A stretch of DNA of 64,000 bases from Corynebacterium afermentans subsp. afermentans (GCF_030408355.1 NZ_CP046606.1:992001-1056000), one strand, 5' to 3'. Numbered from the stretch's first letter, positions 12,410 through 21,779 are shown. Numbers and translations are program-made. The notes: generated by a model not told the origin, from the sequence alone.

Positions 12410-13285
12410 ATGCCCACGAGAAGGAATCGCACCCAGGGCGTGCTGACGCACGACGTCGGCGACACCATCGACGTCCACGAGCGCAGCGGGTTTCAAGGTG
12501 CCCGGCTGTCCGCGACGGTGATGCTGCTGCGCGACGGTGCGGACGGTCTCGAGGTGTGGATGCAGGAACGCGTGCTTTCCATGCCGAACTACCCCGGCAT
12601 CACAGTCTTTCCCGGCGGTGGGGTGGATTCGCGCGATTTCCCGCCGCGCGCGTGGGACGACGGCGAGCTGTGGCTCGGCCGCTCCGCGATTTCCCTGGCC
12701 CGCCAGCTGGGCGTGACCAAGTACAAGGCGCACGCGTTGCTGTTTGCGGCGGTGCGCGAGCTGTTTGAGGAAACCGGCACGCTGCTCGCCGTGGACGACG
12801 ACGGGGTGCTGCTCGATGACGCGCGCCCCTTCCACGAGCACCGCCTGAAGTTGGCGTCGCATGAGCTTTCGCTTACCGACGTGCTCCGCGAGTCCAACCT
12901 CAACGTCTGCGCCGACCTGGTCAAACCGCTCGCGAGGTGGGTGGGTAAGTCTGAAAGCGGCACTTGGTTCGACACCTTCACCTTCGTCGCCGCCAACCCG
13001 GAGGGCCAGGAACCGGACGCGAACACCGACGAGGCGGACGACGCCAACTGGTTTCCTCCCAAGCTGATCTTGGAGGGCTGGCGCCACGGCCTGGTGCGCT
13101 TGGCACCCTCGACGTGGGCGCAGCTGAACGAGGTAGCGCGCTTCAGCGACACGGAAGAGGCGCTGGCTGCCGCCTGGCGCGCAGACCTGTCCCCGGTGGT
13201 GGGCGACCCGGTGGACGACCTGCGTTACCACGACTTTTTCTCTTTCACGCCCATAGACAGGATTGGACGCCGCGGTGGGATTTAG
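12410..13285 (+). CDS. Nudix hydrolase
   Basis: 291-residue Nudix-fold protein expected to hydrolyse a nucleoside diphosphate linked to another group, such as CoA or a nucleotide sugar. The Nudix box is visible as GGGVDSRD (about residues 67-74) and, after an insertion, RELFEETGTLL (about 119-129), with the Glu pair for metal binding. The long insertion inside the box and the ~290-residue size resemble the actinobacterial NUDT19/CoAse-like group. SD GAGGGG at about 12395-12400 decides the ATG at 12410. Its end overlaps the methyltransferase start by 23 bp. Confidence 0.88.
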   Translation: MPTRRNRTQGVLTHDVGDTIDVHERSGFQGARLSATVMLLRDGADGLEVWMQERVLSMPNYPGITVFPGGGVDSRDFPPRAWDDGELWLGRSAISLARQLGVTKYKAHALLFAAVRELFEETGTLLAVDDDGVLLDDARPFHEHRLKLASHELSLTDVLRESNLNVCADLVKPLARWVGKSESGTWFDTFTFVAANPEGQEPDANTDEADDANWFPPKLILEGWRHGLVRLAPSTWAQLNEVARFSDTEEALAAAWRADLSPVVGDPVDDLRYHDFFSFTPIDRIGRRGGI

Positions 13286-14414
13286 CGTTGCAGAAGCCCG
13301 CTTTTTGGCGGCACACGCCGGGGAGATCGCGGAGGTTGCGCCGCAGGTGGCACTGACCAAGCAATCCGTGTTCGCGGACCGCGCGGTCCTCGATGCTCGT
13401 TTCGGCGAGTACGCCCGCGCGGTCAGCGTGCTCATCTCCTCCCAGCGCGCGGCAGCGGGGAAGTTTCCGGAGCACTGGCTCACCGACGCCGACGCAGTGC
13501 AGCAGGCCACCCCGGCGCGCGTGGCGAGCGTGCGGGCTAGGCGCATTGCCTCAGCCGGAGTGGAGTTCGTCCACGACGTGACCTGTTCGGTGGGCTCGGA
13601 AGCGCCGGCGTTTCTTGATGCCGGCGTTGCCTGGCTCGGCTCGGACCTGGACGCCGCGCGCCTGGTCATGGCGCGGCACAACCTCGGCGCGGACGCCTGG
13701 CTGGCTCGCGCGGACGCGCTCGCGCCGGTGAGCGCCGGCGGAGCGGTGGTGGCCGACCCGGCGCGCCGGGCCGGCGGCAAGCGGATCACCGACCCGGCGA
13801 AGCTCCTACCGCCGCTGCCGGACCTGCTTTCCGCGCATGCGGGCCGCGAGATGGCGGTCAAGTGCGCGCCGGGCATCGACTATTCCGGGTGGGACGGCCT
13901 GGTCAGCGTGGTTTCGGTGGACGGGGGCGTAAAAGAGGCGTGCCTGTACACGCCGGGGTTGGCGGGCGGAGCTCGTCGAGAAGCAGTGGTGTTGCGCGAC
14001 TTCGAGGAACACGTCACTGACACCGAGCCGGACGAGGTGGAGGTCACCGCGCCGCGCAAGTGGATCATCGAACCGGACGGAGCGGTTGTCCGTGCGGGGC
14101 TGGTGCGGCAGTGGGCCGCGCGCCACGGGTTGAGCATGCTCGACGAACACATCGCGTACACCACCGGCGACGCTGTGCCAGCGGGCTATAGCGGCTTCGA
14201 GTTCATCGAGGCGGTGCCGCTGCGAGCGCTGAAGAAAACGCTCGCCGGCCACGGGGCTGGGGCCGCGGAGATCCTCGTGCGCGGGGTGGACGTGGACCCG
14301 GACCAGCTGCGCAAAAAGCTCAAGCTGCGCGGGGACAAGCAGATGGGCGTGGTGATCGCGCGCATTGGCGACGACGCGGTGGCGCATGTGTGCCACGCGC
14401 GCGTGCACGCCTAA
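13263..14414 (+). CDS. Class I SAM-dependent methyltransferase with THUMP-like domain
   Basis: 383 residues. The N-terminal half is a Rossmann methyltransferase: HDVTCSVGSEA (motif I region, about 105-115), GSDLDAARL (acidic end of beta-2) and VVADPARRAGGKR (about 162-174), a DPxR catalytic loop. The C-terminal ~95 residues match the THUMP-like domain of actinobacterial homologues, hinting at RNA as substrate. The longest frame starts at TTG 13263; GTG 13275 is equally possible and still overlaps the Nudix stop. Coupled to the Nudix gene by overlap. Target unknown. Confidence 0.85.
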   Translation: MDAAVGFSVAEARFLAAHAGEIAEVAPQVALTKQSVFADRAVLDARFGEYARAVSVLISSQRAAAGKFPEHWLTDADAVQQATPARVASVRARRIASAGVEFVHDVTCSVGSEAPAFLDAGVAWLGSDLDAARLVMARHNLGADAWLARADALAPVSAGGAVVADPARRAGGKRITDPAKLLPPLPDLLSAHAGREMAVKCAPGIDYSGWDGLVSVVSVDGGVKEACLYTPGLAGGARREAVVLRDFEEHVTDTEPDEVEVTAPRKWIIEPDGAVVRAGLVRQWAARHGLSMLDEHIAYTTGDAVPAGYSGFEFIEAVPLRALKKTLAGHGAGAAEILVRGVDVDPDQLRKKLKLRGDKQMGVVIARIGDDAVAHVCHARVHA

Positions 14415-14424
14415 CCTGTGGGGC

Positions 14425-15534
14425 ATGGTCTACCTCGATCACGCAGCCACCACTCCCATGCGCCAGTGCGCCATCGACGCGTGGGTAGAGCACGCAGGTG
14501 TCCTGAACGCCGGCAGTCAGCACGCCGCCGGGCGCCAGGCGAACGCGGTGCTCGCAGACGCCCGCGAGCGCATCGCGTCCGCACTGGGGGCGGATCCGGT
14601 GGAGGTGGTGTTCACCGGCTCCGGCACCGAGGCGAACAACATCGGGGTACGCGGGCTTTGGAGCGCCTCCGGCGGCGGGCGCGTGGTGTCCACCCCGATC
14701 GAGCACCCGGCGGTGCTCGAGGTGGTCAAGTCTCTGGGGCAGACTGAGTGGCTGCCGGTGGGGCGCGACGGCGTGGTGTCGGACCTTTCCGCGCTGGATG
14801 CCCCGGCCGCGGTGGCGGCGGTGATGTGGGCGAACAACGAAACCGGCGCGATCCAGCCGGTGCGTGAGGCAGTCTCCCGCGCCGACGCTGCGGGCACCCC
14901 GGTGCACGTGGACGCGGTGCAGGCGGTCGGGCACATTCCGGTTCACTTCCACGAGCTCGGCGCGGCCACGCTGGCGGCCAGTGCGCACAAGTTCGGCGGT
15001 CCGCGCGGCACCGGCATCTTGTTGGCCCGGCGCTCGCCGGCGCCGAAACCGGTGATCCTGGGCGGCGGGCAGGAGCGCGGGATCCGCTCCGGCACGGTGG
15101 ACGTGGCCTCGGCCGCGGCAACGGCGGCGGCGCTGGAGGAAGCGGTCGCCGAGATGGGGCAGGAGCAACAGCGGATCGCGGGCCTGCGCGATGCGGTGAT
15201 TGCTGGGGTGAAAGAGGCGGTGCCGGAGGTGATCGTCGCAAAGCATGAGCCCTGTCTTCCGGGGCACGCGCACTTCATGTTCCCGGGGGCGAACGCGGAC
15301 GCGCTGATCATGCTTTTGGACGCCCAGGGCATCCAGGTTTCGGCCGGTTCGGCGTGCGCCAGCGGTGTGCTGCGGATGAGCCACGTGCTGGAGGCGATGG
15401 GGTACTCCGAGCGCGAAGCGATGGGTGCGCTGCGCGTGACGGTGGGGCGGACGAACACGAGCGAGGACGTGGAGAAGTTTTTGGCGGCGATTCCGGAGGT
15501 GGTGGAGCGGGCCCGCGCCGCCGGCGCGCTGTAA
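14425..15534 (+). CDS. Cysteine desulfurase (IscS/NifS family)
   Basis: PLP enzyme that removes sulfur from cysteine to form a protein persulfide, used for Fe-S clusters or tRNA thiolation. 369 residues. MVYLDHAATTPM is the family N-terminus, the PLP lysine is in ASAHKFGG (about residue 189) and the catalytic Cys in SACASGV (about 310). -10-like TAACCT at 14412-14417 is 7 nt before the ATG, supporting this start rather than the upstream in-frame ATG. In related genomes it lies close to mnmA, for which it would supply sulfur; here about 8.9 kb of other genes separate the two. Confidence 0.93.
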   Translation: MVYLDHAATTPMRQCAIDAWVEHAGVLNAGSQHAAGRQANAVLADARERIASALGADPVEVVFTGSGTEANNIGVRGLWSASGGGRVVSTPIEHPAVLEVVKSLGQTEWLPVGRDGVVSDLSALDAPAAVAAVMWANNETGAIQPVREAVSRADAAGTPVHVDAVQAVGHIPVHFHELGAATLAASAHKFGGPRGTGILLARRSPAPKPVILGGGQERGIRSGTVDVASAAATAAALEEAVAEMGQEQQRIAGLRDAVIAGVKEAVPEVIVAKHEPCLPGHAHFMFPGANADALIMLLDAQGIQVSAGSACASGVLRMSHVLEAMGYSEREAMGALRVTVGRTNTSEDVEKFLAAIPEVVERARAAGAL

Positions 15535-15585
15535 CTTGCGTGTCGCGTGTGGTGTGTGTGACTTGAGTGGTTTAGTGTGTCGGGC

Positions 15586-16641
15586 ATGCAGATCACTCGC
15601 CGCATCCGTACCGCAGCCGCCGCCGTGACCGCGCTCGCCTTGGGCCTGAGCGTGATCAACCCGGTGACCGGGCCCGCAGACGCCCAGCCAATCCCGGGCG
15701 TTGTTTCCGGCGTGGACGTGGCGGGCCACCAGCGCCCAGGTGGCGCCGCCATCGACTGGCGCTCCGTGCACACCATCGGCGGCCAGGACTTCGCCTACGT
15801 GAAGGCCTCCGAGGGTGACGGCTGGAAAAACGACTTCTACGACGAGGACGCGAAGGCCGCGGCCGACGCCGGCCTGAAGGTGGGCGCCTACCACTACGCG
15901 CGCCCCGCCGAGGATCCGGTGGCGCAGGCGCGCTACTTCGCCTCTGTGGTCAACGACGGCCCGGCAACCCAGCTGCCGCCCGTGCTGGACCTGGAGGTGG
16001 ACGAAGGGCTGGGGCCGGTGCAGCTGGCGGGCTGGACGCAGGCGTTTCTCTCCGAGCTGGAGGCGCGCACCGGCAAGCGCCCGATGATCTACACGTACCG
16101 ATACTTCTGGTACGAGCGCATGAACGACACCAGCGCGTTTACCTCGTATCCGCTGTGGCTGGCGGCCTACCAGAACCGCCCGCCGGCCCCGGTCGGCGGC
16201 TGGGAAAAGCTGAGCTTCTGGCAGCGCAGCGAGTCCGGCCGCGTGGTGGGCATCAACACGCCGGTGGACATGAACATCTTCAACGGCAACGCCGCGCAGC
16301 TGAACCAGTTCGCCGCGGGCGACCTGCGGGCCGGCGGCGGCGTGCTGGAGGCGTTCCAGGTGCCGGACTCCGGGGAGCTGAAGGTGCTCGAGCAGGACAG
16401 CACCAAGCTCGTCGTGGCCATCCTCGCGCTCGCCGCGGGCGGCCTGGGCGCGCAGCAGCTTATCGACGCCGCCCGCCTCGCCGGCTTCGACCCGACCGAC
16501 GCGGATAACATCGCGGGTCTCGTCCGCGCATTGGCGGGCCAGGGCGAGCTGCCGATCGAGGACCTGCAGAAGATGATGGTCGGCGACTACCAGATCGGCG
16601 ACCTGCTCATCCTGCTGGACAACGCCGCGAAGGCCGCCTAG
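15586..16641 (+). CDS. Secreted GH25 lysozyme-like muramidase
   Basis: 351 residues. A signal peptide is clear: basic MQITRRIR, hydrophobic core, and cleavage near ADAQP (about residues 31-35). The GH25 domain (about 42-245) begins SGVDVAGHQ, contains AYVKASEGDGW and the catalytic LDLEVDEG (Asp/Glu at about 134-136), and ends with PVDMNIFNG. About 100 more residues form a helical tail of unknown role. It should cut the glycan of peptidoglycan. -10-like TAGTGT at 15573-15578, 7 nt before the ATG, decides the start over GTG 15577. Its stop overlaps the convergent gene by CTAG. Confidence 0.88.
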   Translation: MQITRRIRTAAAAVTALALGLSVINPVTGPADAQPIPGVVSGVDVAGHQRPGGAAIDWRSVHTIGGQDFAYVKASEGDGWKNDFYDEDAKAAADAGLKVGAYHYARPAEDPVAQARYFASVVNDGPATQLPPVLDLEVDEGLGPVQLAGWTQAFLSELEARTGKRPMIYTYRYFWYERMNDTSAFTSYPLWLAAYQNRPPAPVGGWEKLSFWQRSESGRVVGINTPVDMNIFNGNAAQLNQFAAGDLRAGGGVLEAFQVPDSGELKVLEQDSTKLVVAILALAAGGLGAQQLIDAARLAGFDPTDADNIAGLVRALAGQGELPIEDLQKMMVGDYQIGDLLILLDNAAKAA

Positions 16642-17426
16642 TCGTGCCGCGGTGTCGTCGCTAAGCGGCGGCACCATTTTTCATCTTTGAACTGCGCCGG
16701 CACCCCGCCTTTGAGCAGGTTGCGGGTAAGTGAGTCGTTCGCCTCGAGCGGGTGGCCAGCGCCGATAAGCACGATGTTGCCGTAGCGGCGGCCCTTGAGC
16801 ATCGGCGGGTCCGCGATCGCCGCGACGTGCGGAAACACCTCCAACATCCCCGCCAGCTCCTCCTTGGTCTCCTTGAGATCCGAGTGTGAGCCGCAGTTGG
16901 CCACGTAGAAGCCGCCTTCGCTTAACGACGTCCACGCCGCGGTGTAAAACCCCACCGTCGTCAGGTTGCGCGGGGTGGTGGCGGAGGTAAACACGTCGCG
17001 GATGATCACGTCGCGGGTCGCCGGTTTAAACGCGTCGGTGACCTCGCGGGCGTCGCCGACGCGGATTTTCACGGTGGGCGACCGGGGGACGTCGAAAAGC
17101 TCGCGCGCAAGCACCGCGAGCTCCGAATCGATCTCGACGACCGTGCTGCGCGAGCCGGGCCACGCGGCGGCGAAGTAGCGGGCGAGAGTGCACGCGCCGC
17201 CGCCGAGGTGCGTCAGACGCGACTTCGCCCGGTTTGGTTCCGGGTAGGCGGAGTCGAGAAAATCTGCCATCCAGCGCATGTACTCGAAATCCAGCCTGGT
17301 CGGCTCTCCCGGCACGACATGCGAGCTGGGCACGCCGTTGACAAGCAGCACCATGGAGCCGTCCGGCTCTTGGAGGACTTCTGTGATGCCGGTGTCGATC
17401 TCGTAAAACTCGCTTTTTGCGGCCAT
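16638..17426 (-). CDS. Spermidine synthase-like methyltransferase-fold protein
   Basis: 262-residue protein with the Rossmann fold of spermidine synthases: HLGGGACTLARY (SAM-type glycine loop, about residues 73-84), TVVEIDSELA (acidic end of beta-2, about 96-105) and VGDAREV (about 121-127). Bacterial homologues are annotated 'spermidine synthase', but many act as general methyltransferase-like proteins, and no speD/speE partner is nearby, so the substrate is uncertain. ATG at 17426 is clear; longer reverse-frame extensions run through the neighbouring ABC genes and are shadows. Confidence 0.83.
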   Translation of the reverse strand: MAAKSEFYEIDTGITEVLQEPDGSMVLLVNGVPSSHVVPGEPTRLDFEYMRWMADFLDSAYPEPNRAKSRLTHLGGGACTLARYFAAAWPGSRSTVVEIDSELAVLARELFDVPRSPTVKIRVGDAREVTDAFKPATRDVIIRDVFTSATTPRNLTTVGFYTAAWTSLSEGGFYVANCGSHSDLKETKEELAGMLEVFPHVAAIADPPMLKGRRYGNIVLIGAGHPLEANDSLTRNLLKGGVPAQFKDEKWCRRLATTPRHD

Positions 17427-17440
17427 GGCAGGTGAGAGTA

Positions 17441-18190
17441 CTAGAGGCGCGCGTCGGTCACTCGCAGGTAGGCCGCAGAGGCGGTCCACGCGGCTGCCGC
17501 GAGCGCGGCCGAGGCGAGGATCACGCTCAGGGCAGTCCCGAAGTCGAGCGCGCCGGCATCGGCGACGGCGGTGCTTCCCATCCACAGCGTTTCCGACAGC
17601 AGCGCCGGCGCGAGCACGAACCGCACGCCGGGCATGCCGGAGGCGAGCGCGCCGAAGGAGATGAGGCTGGCTATCACGGCGATGCCGATGGGGGCAGCGA
17701 AGCTGCGGAGGACCATGGAGAAAAGCGACTGCCAGGCCGCCACCGCCACCATCGGCGCCAGCGACAGCGCAGCCGCCGTGAGGAGGTGGACGGGAAACTC
17801 GCCCTGGACGCCCAGGGCGAAACCGATAACGAGGGCGAGAATCACCAGAACCGCGTGCATCGTCGCGGCCGCGATGCTGATCGCCGCAATCTTTGCGGCC
17901 ACCAGGCTGCCGGTGCCGCGGGTGGAGGTAAGCATGGTCAACCAGTTGTGTCCCCGGTGCTCCACGCGCCAGGCGTAGGCGGCCAGCACCGCGATGCCGG
18001 CGGTGCAGAACAGCATGCCGTAGAAGAGCATGATCTGGGAGAAGTAGCTGTCCCAGCCCGCGGACAGTGTCTCGGCATTGGCGGAGTAGTTGCCGGCGCC
18101 GAAGCCGACGGCGATAAGCGGCACGAGGACCACCACCGCCCACATGTGGGAGCGCTTGAACTTCAGCAGGTCGTTTGTGATCAGGTGCAT
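17441..18190 (-). CDS. ABC-2 type transporter permease (second subunit)
   Basis: 249 residues with about six membrane helices, a typical size for BcrB/LanG-type permeases that work in pairs with a second permease and one ATPase. The N-terminus (MHLITNDLLKFKRSHMW) is characteristic of these ABC-2 subunits, which have the FKR amphipathic start before the first helix. Last gene of a five-gene minus-strand module (kinase, regulator, ATPase, permease, permease); 3 bp separate it from the previous permease. Likely exports or removes a membrane-active peptide or lipid-linked drug; this is inference from family resemblance. Confidence 0.85.
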   Translation of the reverse strand: MHLITNDLLKFKRSHMWAVVVLVPLIAVGFGAGNYSANAETLSAGWDSYFSQIMLFYGMLFCTAGIAVLAAYAWRVEHRGHNWLTMLTSTRGTGSLVAAKIAAISIAAATMHAVLVILALVIGFALGVQGEFPVHLLTAAALSLAPMVAVAAWQSLFSMVLRSFAAPIGIAVIASLISFGALASGMPGVRFVLAPALLSETLWMGSTAVADAGALDFGTALSVILASAALAAAAWTASAAYLRVTDARL

Positions 18191-18193
18191 GGT

Positions 18194-18940
18194 TTAGATT
18201 TCCTTCCGGTCCAGGGCCCTCGAACCTGCGATGAACACTGCGGCGGCGAGGACAAGGTATGCGGCCCACAGCCACCAGCCGGGCTGGGTTGGAGCGACGC
18301 CCGACTCGGTGAATCCGAACGGCAGCAGCACGGCGTAGTAGCCGAAGGGGTTCAGCGCTGCGAGCCAGGCGGGGGACAGCAGCGCGGCGACGCCCAAGAA
18401 CCCGCCGACGATGCCGACGCCCAACACGACGATCTGTGAATCGACCACCGCCGCGAGCAGCAGCATCACGGCCAGCAGGGCGATGCTGGTGCCCAAGGCC
18501 CCGAGCCCGAAGCGCAGCCATGTGGAAACCATTGCCCCGCTAGGCGCGGGCGCGCCCAAAGCGACGGGCAGGGCGAGGGCTGCGGCGAATTCGAGCGCGG
18601 TGAACACGACCACGATCAGGCTGGACACGGCGAACTTCCGGGAAAGCAGCGTCCCCGGCCTCGTGCCGGCAATCGCGTTGAGCCGCCACCCGCCGCTTGC
18701 GTGTTCCGCGTCGACGATGCGGCTGGCCACCAACGCCAGCTGCAGGGGAGCAAGAAACGCCAGGGCCATGCCCAGCCCGACGAGGTGGCTGGCCCACTGG
18801 GTGTGCGGGTCGGCCTGGAAATCTGCGATGGGATCGCCCGCGAACAGGTTCATGTTGGAAAACAGCACGATGCCGGCGCACATGAGCAGGCACAGCCAGA
18901 CAATCTTGGTGCGCTTGAGCTTGGCAAACTCGACCATCAT
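18194..18940 (-). CDS. ABC-2 type transporter permease (first subunit)
   Basis: 248 residues, about six membrane helices, with the same amphipathic start (MMVEFAKLKRTKIVW) as the second permease. Related in design to bacitracin/lantibiotic resistance permeases. The ATG at 18940 overlaps the ATPase stop (ATGA), so the two are translationally coupled. The C-terminus ends SRALDRKEI just after the last helix. Confidence 0.85.
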   Translation of the reverse strand: MMVEFAKLKRTKIVWLCLLMCAGIVLFSNMNLFAGDPIADFQADPHTQWASHLVGLGMALAFLAPLQLALVASRIVDAEHASGGWRLNAIAGTRPGTLLSRKFAVSSLIVVVFTALEFAAALALPVALGAPAPSGAMVSTWLRFGLGALGTSIALLAVMLLLAAVVDSQIVVLGVGIVGGFLGVAALLSPAWLAALNPFGYYAVLLPFGFTESGVAPTQPGWWLWAAYLVLAAAVFIAGSRALDRKEI

Positions 18941-19851
18941 GCGCCCATCGCCTCCTTGCCCGTCAGGCCGATGAAGACGTCTTCCAGGGTGCGCCGCTTG
19001 CGCACCACCTGGTGCAGCGGCACGCCGTGGGAGACGAGGTGGGCGCAAGTCTCGGCGACCTGGGCGTCGCTAAGCCCGGAAAGCTGCAGGCCGCCCTCGA
19101 CGAAGGTGGGGTGAAGCGCCCGCAGCACCTCGGCGGCTGCATCCGGGTGAGGGGTTTGGATGAACACGTCCGGCAGCTGCGCGCTGTAGAGCTCGTCCTG
19201 CGAGTCCTGAAACACCAGCTCGCCGTGGTTGATGATGGTCAGATCCGAGGCCATCTTCTCAATCTCGGACAACAGGTGGCTGGACACCAGCACGGTGCGG
19301 CCGTGGTCGCGGGCGAGGCTGATGATCAGCTCGCGGATCTCCTCGATGCCGGCAGGGTCGAGGCCGTTGGTGGGCTCGTCCAGGATCAGAAGCTGCGGGT
19401 CACGTGCCAGCGCCATCGCGATGCCGAGACGCTGCTTCATGCCCAGCGAGTAGTTCTTCACCAGCTTGTCCATGTGGTTTTCAAGGTGCACAAGCCGTAC
19501 CGCGCGGCGCGCCCGTTCTTTGTCGGCGCCGAGCAGGCGGGTGACGATGCGCATGTTCTCCCCGCCGGTCAGGTGCGGGTAGGCGGCCGGGGCCTCAATG
19601 AGCGAACCGACGCCGGAGAGCACCTTCGCCCGGTTGGCGCGGGTGATCGGCTGGCCCAGCATCGTGATCTCGCCGCCGGTCGGCGCGATCAGCCCGAGCA
19701 GCATCTTCATGGTGGTGGACTTGCCGGAGCCGTTCGGCCCGAGCAACCCGTGCACCACGCCCGGCTGGACTTCGAGGTTGAGGTCGTGGACAACGTCTGT
19801 GTTTCCGTAGGTCTTGGTCAGACCCCGGGTGTGAATGATCGGTGTTTCCAT
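18937..19851 (-). CDS. ABC transporter ATP-binding protein (BcrA/LanF-like)
   Basis: 304-residue ATPase for the two permeases downstream. Walker A GPNGSGKST (about residues 38-46), signature YSLGMKQRLG (about 135-144), Walker B LLILDEPTNGLDP (about 157-169), H-loop SSHLLSE. The C-terminal ~85 residues form the extra domain found in peptide-antibiotic self-protection ATPases. ATG at 19851 gives the canonical N-terminus METPIIHTRGLTKTYG; an ATG at 19875 would add 8 residues, and neither has a strong ribosome site. Confidence 0.9.
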   Translation of the reverse strand: METPIIHTRGLTKTYGNTDVVHDLNLEVQPGVVHGLLGPNGSGKSTTMKMLLGLIAPTGGEITMLGQPITRANRAKVLSGVGSLIEAPAAYPHLTGGENMRIVTRLLGADKERARRAVRLVHLENHMDKLVKNYSLGMKQRLGIAMALARDPQLLILDEPTNGLDPAGIEEIRELIISLARDHGRTVLVSSHLLSEIEKMASDLTIINHGELVFQDSQDELYSAQLPDVFIQTPHPDAAAEVLRALHPTFVEGGLQLSGLSDAQVAETCAHLVSHGVPLHQVVRKRRTLEDVFIGLTGKEAMGA

Positions 19852-19934
19852 GCGTTCAAGGTTCGCGCATGGCACGGGCCTTCCGCGTCGGCGCGGGGCA
19901 CGATTTTGGGCATGATACCCAGGTATGACGCGGC

Positions 19935-20615
19935 TTAGGAATCCAGCAAGTCCGCCCGCGAAACCAACCCGGTCCGGTACGCGAAAAGTGCCGCGTGCAC
20001 CCGGTCGCGCGACTGCGTCTTCGCCAGCACCCGGCCCACGTGGGTCTTCACCGTGGGCATGGAGATGAACATCCGCTCGGAGATCTCACCGTTGCTCCAG
20101 CCCCGGGCAATCGCGATGAGTACTTCGCGCTCGCGCTCGGTGAGCTCACCCAGCCCAAGGCGGTCCGCGGGGGACAGGGCCACAGCCTCCTCTGTCGGAG
20201 CAGCAAGCTTTGCGACGATCCGGTTCGTCGCCCTCGGCGAAATCACCGCGTCACCGCCTGCAACCGTGCGGATCGCGTCCAGCAGCGCCTCCGGTTCCGC
20301 GTCCTTGAGCAGGAACCCGCTCGCGCCCGCGCCAATCCCGCCGAGCACGTAGTCCTCGTCGTCGAACGTGGTCAGCACGATCACCTTGGTGTCCGGATGG
20401 TGCTGGGTGATACGCCGGGTGGCGGCGATGCCGTCGAGGACGGGCATTTGCACGTCCATAAGCACAATGCCCACCGGATCGCTGCCGCACGCCTGCACTG
20501 CCTCCTCGCCGTTCGCGGCGAGCCAGCGAACCTCCATGTCCGGCTGGGAGTCCAGCACGTTGCGGATGCCGTGGAGAAACAACGCTTGGTCGTCTGCGAG
20601 TCCGAGAGTGATCAT
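19935..20615 (-). CDS. NarL/FixJ family response regulator
   Basis: 226 residues. Receiver domain with phospho-acceptor Asp54 in VLMDVQMP and acidic pair DD near the N-terminus; C-terminal LuxR-type helix-turn-helix (LTEREREVLIAIARG through TVKTHVGRVLAK, about 158-205). The ATG overlaps the stop of the histidine kinase gene by 4 bp, so they form one two-component system. It probably controls the ABC transporter genes immediately downstream, 83 bp away. Confidence 0.92.
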   Translation of the reverse strand: MITLGLADDQALFLHGIRNVLDSQPDMEVRWLAANGEEAVQACGSDPVGIVLMDVQMPVLDGIAATRRITQHHPDTKVIVLTTFDDEDYVLGGIGAGASGFLLKDAEPEALLDAIRTVAGGDAVISPRATNRIVAKLAAPTEEAVALSPADRLGLGELTEREREVLIAIARGWSNGEISERMFISMPTVKTHVGRVLAKTQSRDRVHAALFAYRTGLVSRADLLDS

Positions 20616-21724
20616 GAGTTCAGCGGGATCCTTGCCGTTGTGGTCCAGGTGCCAGCGGGGGTGGCGGATGCGGTCACCGTGCCGCCCGAAAGCGCCGCGC
20701 GCTGCCGCATGCCCTCCACTCCGTGGCCCGGACGAGTGGTCGCGCCGGGAGCGACCGGGTTCGTCGTTTCTACCACGACGTTATCTGCGCCCCAGCGCAT
20801 CGCGAGCTCGGCGCGGCCGGTGCCGTGCTTCATGGCGTTGGTCAGGGACTCCTGCACGATGCGCTGGACGGTAAGCGCGGTGGCCGGGGCCAGGTGCTCG
20901 GGAGGGGTGCCCTCGGCGGTGTATGCGACGTTAAGCCCGCCCGCGCGGCTGGTGGCGACCAGGCCGTCGATGTCCAGTTGCGTTGCTGGTTCAAGGGGGC
21001 GCTGTTCAGCGTCGCGGAGCAGCTCCACCACGCCGCGCATCTGGCGCAGCGAGTCGCGGCCGACGTTGCCGATGGTGCGCAGCGCCTCGTCCTTCGCCTC
21101 CGGGGTGGCGGCAAAGCGCGCGCCGTCGGCCTGCGCGACGATGACGGTCAGCGAGTGGGTGACAATGTCGTGGATCTCTCGCGCGAGGTGGGCGCGCTGC
21201 TCCTGGGCATCGCGCTCGAACTGCTCACGCTGTCGGGCCAGATCCTTCTCCGCGGTCTCCTTGGCACGGCGGCGCAGCTCGCCGAACAGCAGCGCCACGG
21301 TCAGCAGAATGATGCTCCAGAAGACGTAGGGGAGTCGCTCGGCAGGCTCGAGCGCGGTGAGCGCGGGGATGACGAACGCGGTGGCTGCGGCGTCGCCAAG
21401 CAACAGTGCACCCGTGGCGATGTCGCGGTGCGGGGCGGGCAGGTGGCGCCTGGCGATGTAGGCGGCGAACTGCGCCACGGCGATTGCGCCGACGGGGAGC
21501 GTGTTGCAGAACGCCGCGGGAATGAGCACCGCAAGGATCGCAGCGAACGTTTCCAGCGGCCAGCGCCAGCGGGTAAACGGGGCCGCAACGGCGCAGGCCA
21601 GCAGTGCGAGCCCGACGACCAACTGCCGCGAATCCGGCAGCAGCCCAACCAGGCAGGCGACCAGCATGAACGCTGCCATGCCCGCATTGCGGATCCGCAC
21701 TGCGCGGGTAGTGGAAAAGTTCAT
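20612..21724 (-). CDS. Two-component sensor histidine kinase (HisKA_3 type)
   Basis: 370 residues. About five N-terminal membrane helices (residues 15-150) without a large extracellular domain, an intramembrane-sensing layout. Then a HisKA_3 dimerisation helix with the phosphorylated His185 in AREIHDIVTHS, and an ATPase domain with ESLTNAMKHG and GHGVEGMRQRA. -10-like TAGCGT lies at 21733-21738 on the minus strand, 8 nt before the ATG, so the transcript is probably leaderless. Sensor kinases of this shape next to BcrAB-like transporters usually respond to cell-envelope stress or antimicrobial peptides. Confidence 0.9.
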   Translation of the reverse strand: MNFSTTRAVRIRNAGMAAFMLVACLVGLLPDSRQLVVGLALLACAVAAPFTRWRWPLETFAAILAVLIPAAFCNTLPVGAIAVAQFAAYIARRHLPAPHRDIATGALLLGDAAATAFVIPALTALEPAERLPYVFWSIILLTVALLFGELRRRAKETAEKDLARQREQFERDAQEQRAHLAREIHDIVTHSLTVIVAQADGARFAATPEAKDEALRTIGNVGRDSLRQMRGVVELLRDAEQRPLEPATQLDIDGLVATSRAGGLNVAYTAEGTPPEHLAPATALTVQRIVQESLTNAMKHGTGRAELAMRWGADNVVVETTNPVAPGATTRPGHGVEGMRQRAALSGGTVTASATPAGTWTTTARIPLNS

Positions 21725-21779
21725 GGCCTTCCACGCTACTTGCCGCCGCGGGCAGCCGCGTCGTACTGCGGTATGACGA

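Noticed and set aside
17427..18521. N-terminal extension of the spermidine-synthase-like frame
   Set aside because: Covers the two ABC permease genes in a shadow frame; the true start is the ATG at 17426.
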